A stretch of DNA of 64,000 bases from Cladocopium goreaui (taxonomy: Eukaryota; Sar; Dinophyceae; Suessiales; Symbiodiniaceae), in assembly GCA_947184155.2 (NCBI GenBank), contig CAMXCT020001099.1:1-64000 (forward strand). Direction: 5' to 3'. The notes below the pieces were generated by a model. It saw only the letters and a list, made by a program, of their open reading frames with translations, had not been told where the DNA came from and made no database searches. Both the position numbers and the translations under genes were made by a program. Shown here in pieces: positions 60,927 to 64,000 of the stretch. Numbering within the stretch: the stretch's first letter is position 1; every line of letters starts with the position of its first letter.

Positions 60927-62311
60927 GCTAAGTGGGCAGTGTCCAAAGACTTTGTGGCCTGGAAAGGTAATACAGTAATAATATATATATATATATACAT
61001 ATTATATATATATATGTATTATATATATATGTATACCCTCTGGTTATTTAACGTTGCTATGGAGAATCCACCATTTTCAACGGGTAATTCCCATCATTCC
61101 AATAATATCGATGGCCCATGGCGCCCATGGCTTCCATATATGTTAAAAAACTAGAGGGTAATTATATGTACTATGTGTATACACATACACTACTGGTTGG
61201 TGGTTTGGAACATGAATTTTATTTTCCCCAAGAATTGGGATGATGATCCAATCTGACTTTCACTCCATCATTTTTCAGGGGGGTAGGTATACCATGGCCC
61301 AATGGGTGGGAACCTCGATGGGAAGTCCTCGCTTCCAGCGCGGCTTTTCCAGCCAGCCCTGAGACATACAAAAAGTCTCGGTGGTCTCCGTCCATGCGCA
61401 TGATAGCACACAATTTTAAGCCCAAACATATCAAAACATCCAAAGGTGTTTTTTTTACCAGAGACGTACGGAATAGATTTTGCAGCTATGGAAAATCCAG
61501 GGTTTTCCCAGGAGCGTGGCGGATTTGCCGGATCTATGTTGATTTACCCGGGGGCCTTGTGTGTTTTGAATACTGCCAGCCAAACAGTTCGAACAGATCC
61601 ACCTGGGGAGAAGTCAACATTCCGACCTGCAAATTTCACATAGTTTCACCACTTCATCTGAGTGGTTGACTCGTCTGTCACAATGTCGGCCTCCAAGCTG
61701 CGCTTGCCGACCTACTCTTCCCTGCTGCAGCCCAACGACAGCGAGGATGGTATTGGACGGGGGGGGTTCTCCAGAAATGGGCAATTATGCAGAAATGGGG
61801 TACTAAAATCCAGTGGTGCACTTTGGTGCAATGCTCGAAATCTATCTAAAGCTGCTTTTCATGTTCATCGATTTTTGATCATTTCGGAGTATGGGTATAT
61901 CACATCACCATCCATGATTATTCACCCATTATTTCAAAAAAGGATGTGTTTCTAATATTCAGATAACATATTATTTATCCTACACAAATATTTCCAAACA
62001 TACAGAGCCACCCTTAAATGGGGTTATGACCATGAAATACCCTCTGGTGAACTAACATAGCTATTGAAAATCACCATTTTTAATGGGTAAATCCACTATA
62101 AATGGCCATTTTCAATAGCTATGTTAAGTTTACCAGAGGGTAGTCGGCGAGGGCACCTCGCTAGGATGTGAACAGTCCGATGAGCCCGACGAATCAACAG
62201 CTGGGCGACGAAACGAACCAACGCTGCGACGATTATCGGTGTCAGTGTGGCTGGGCGACGGAACAAGAAAGGAACTTCAACGGATCGATCTGGCCCCACT
62301 TGGGATCCGTG
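60927..62311 (+). CDS. unrecognised split gene, four exons
   Basis: Four plus-strand exons can be placed in order: 60927-60966 (AKWAVSKDFVAWK), about 61353-61383 (ASPETYKKSRW), about 61667-61749 (VTMSASKLRLPTYSSLLQPN) and 62144-62311 (VGEGTSLGCEQSDEPDESTA, then RRLSVSVWLGDGTRKELQRI). The joins 60966/61353 and 61749/62144 fit in phase with GT donors (AAAG|GTAATA, GATG|GTATTG). The join between the second and third exons was not checked to a clean phase. I do not recognise the protein. It is polar, with an acidic stretch followed by a basic strand-like stretch. An ATG at 61683 could be the true start of a shorter gene. Confidence 0.5.
61034..61160. mobile_element. family A element, enlarged centre
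   Basis: Ends TACCCTCTGGTTATTTAAC and AAACTAGAGGGTA. The centre has ATGGCCCATGGCGCCCATGG. Confidence 0.75.
61193..61294. mobile_element. family B element, right end lost
   Basis: Clear left end CTGGTTGGTGGTTTGGAAC and core CATTTTTCAGGGGGGTAGG. The right inverted end is replaced by CCATGGCCC. Confidence 0.7.
62038..62142. mobile_element. family A element whose end forms a splice acceptor
   Basis: Ends TACCCTCTGGTGAAC and GTTTACCAGAGGGTA. The next base is G, so the terminal TA plus G makes the TAG acceptor of the exon at 62144. Confidence 0.88.
62144..62311 (+). CDS. largest exon of the unrecognised split gene
   Basis: A 168-base GC-rich exon, fully open. The acceptor is GGGTAG, made of the last TA of a family A element plus one flanking G. 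It contains CEQSDEPDEST and LRRLSVSVWLGDGTRKELQR. Donor is GT (CGTG|GTTTAT). The minus strand is also open here, but the plus frame joins the upstream exon in phase. Confidence 0.65.
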
Positions 62312-63751
62312 GTTTATAATCCAATATAATCTATATAAGTCCATAATTTATATATTATATAAATATGATCCCATGTATATATTCCATGTATAACTGGGGG
62401 ATACTGGGGGTATAAGCTTAATTTACTAAGTGGGATGCACCCCCCAGAAAGGAGGTGTGGAGGTAGATTTCGGGAATACCTAAGAAATACCGTATCACCA
62501 TGATGGGATATGAATGGCACCTTAATGGGGAGATACTGGGTGGCCTTCATCTCATGGGTAAATCTATGCATAGTTGTCGAAATCAAACTTTTGAATCGTT
62601 TGATCCGTTCTAATTCTAATATGTTCGGATGTATTATATAGCTCCTGGGATATTTTTGCGAGATTTGGTATGTGGTCAGCTCAGAAAGTGCAATTCTGTT
62701 TGTGACCAAAATGATGAAAACCCCAAAAGAACATGGATTGTTTTCGGATCCTGAAATGGTGAGTTAAGCGGTATGACTTTTGTGGGTCATTGACGGCAAT
62801 GTCAACCTAGTATGAACACACAACGTGGCTAACTAATTAGGAATATTTGGATATATTTGGGGGATCCCTGATCCCTGCAAAAGTGATCCAAATTGCTGGA
62901 AAAGGAAAAAGTGGAACATCTTCAATCTCATATGCTCCATCTATGATATCTATGGAACTCTTGCTCTCATTCACCAACATTATTCCCCAACATGATCCGA
63001 ATATTTGTAGGTAAATATTCCATACAGATTGAGCATATGTGCCATGGTCAAAACATGATTAACATGATTTATATTTCTCCATAGAAGGGGATGGTCATCA
63101 ATCCACCAATTCAATATAATTCGGTATGTTTGGATTCCCAACAACGGTGCGGTGACAGTAAGCTATATAATATAATGGGGTAAACCCAATGCTAATAAAC
63201 CATTTCCCAAATCAGCATTTTTGTGGGTGGTATACATATATATATATATACATATTAATCTTAATGTCACTATATATATATATATATACATATACATTAA
63301 TATATGTATATTATATATATATATACATATGGTGGTATTAATCATCCCCAAATGGCAGGTTTATGGGATTGGATATACCAAAACACTAGCTATTTTTAGA
63401 GACAATAACCCATATGATTTATAAAACACTGTTATACATCCCAATAAAGTATTGTGGATAGAAGAATATTTTGCACCAGTTGGTAGATGGTAAGCATCCC
63501 ATCATAATTACATTACCTAATAGTTACCACCCACAGTATCAACTCACCACATCATCAACCATATCAACCGTACGATACATGGTTCATGACAAGTCATGAT
63601 GTTCAACCGTTCAACCCCAATGCGATCAGACTCCAAGCTTCATAAAACAATGTAAAAAAACATCTATTGGTCCATTATCCATCCCAATAAAACCACTAAA
63701 ACTATCTTTTAAGCATTTTAACCACTAAAACAACAAAAACATGTTCACCAG

Positions 63752-63833
63752 CCAAGGCATGGAACACCTTCACACCTGGCACCAGTTCCCTGGCATGCTT
63801 CGTTCGCTCAAGACCGGAGCTGGGGAAACCTGG
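63752..63833 (+). CDS. exon-like segment near the window end, unrecognised
   Basis: Acceptor GTTCACCAG, 82 bases. It reads QGMEHLHTWHQFPGMLRSLK then TGAGETW, with a GT donor (TGG|GTATTA). It is well formed but not identifiable. Confidence 0.4.
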
Positions 63834-64000
63834 GTATTACCAGTGGTAGCTATGATTCGGTGGTTTTCACGATTTATGGTGATTTTTGCTGATTTTCATG
63901 GGGTTTTCATGGGGATTTCACAGGAGTTAATGTGGTTTTATGGGAATTGATTGTGAATTAATTGGATGTAACTCACCAGCTTGATATGTTAGTTGGGTAA

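Noticed and set aside
61683-61749. First exon of a new gene starting at ATG 61683
   Set aside because: Possible, but the frame is open upstream (DSSVT) with an acceptor, and exons before it on the same strand look coding. Kept as internal.
62096-62344. Minus-strand gene with a hydrophobic stretch
   Set aside because: The plus frame over the same bases joins the exon at 61749 in phase with proper splice sites. The minus frame has no such support.
1-64000. tRNA, rRNA, promoter or terminator signals
   Set aside because: I found no cloverleaf or rRNA-like sequence. Dinoflagellate promoters are not recognisable by eye, so none are claimed.

Overview
The window looks like nuclear DNA of a dinoflagellate. 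Exons are tiny (21 to 168 bases) and GC-rich. They sit in AT-rich introns full of short inverted-repeat elements. Many introns start with GC, and one with GA, instead of GT. A decayed Ty1/copia fragment of the kind common in dinoflagellates is present. A Suessiales-type genome such as Polarella, where intron-generating 'introners' are known, is my best guess; the species is an inference. Nothing bacterial (operons, ribosome binding sites, CRISPR) is present.

The main content is one plus-strand gene spread over about 41 kb (7267-48417, possibly from about 4.3 kb). I rebuilt it by hand from 32 exons. Joined in order they give about 590 residues of a glycoside hydrolase family 92 (GH92) alpha-mannosidase. 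It ends in a hydrophobic segment and a short basic tail. Coding sequence is only about 4 percent of the span. Reading phase agrees at every proposed junction except one, between 27965 and 30890. A stretch of roughly 30-40 residues is missing there, and an antisense copia fragment (28560-30682) lies in the same intron. The N-terminal domain is mostly unrecognised.

Downstream on the same strand, 50127 to about 55320 carries five exons of a type IIA DNA topoisomerase, covering only the region after the catalytic core. There is no room upstream for the rest of the protein, so this looks like a gene fragment. Between 57.6 and 63.9 kb are further plus-strand exons of one or more unrecognised genes; four of them can be placed in order and two of their junctions are phase-compatible. 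Isolated exon-like islands also occur before 6.3 kb.

Repeats: at least five families of short (about 100-120 bp) terminal-inverted-repeat elements occur throughout, labelled A to E here. Their termini contain GT on one side and AG on the other, and several exon boundaries fall at or within a few bases of an element end. Large tandem arrays occupy introns: a CTG-rich satellite with higher-order structure (14.65-21.3 kb, inside one 9 kb GH92 intron), a 44-bp minisatellite (51.0-52.2 kb), two arrays with 10-bp period (32.8 and 47.1-47.8 kb), a TCA run and long AT-rich tracts. Most long open frames in the window come from these arrays and are not genes.
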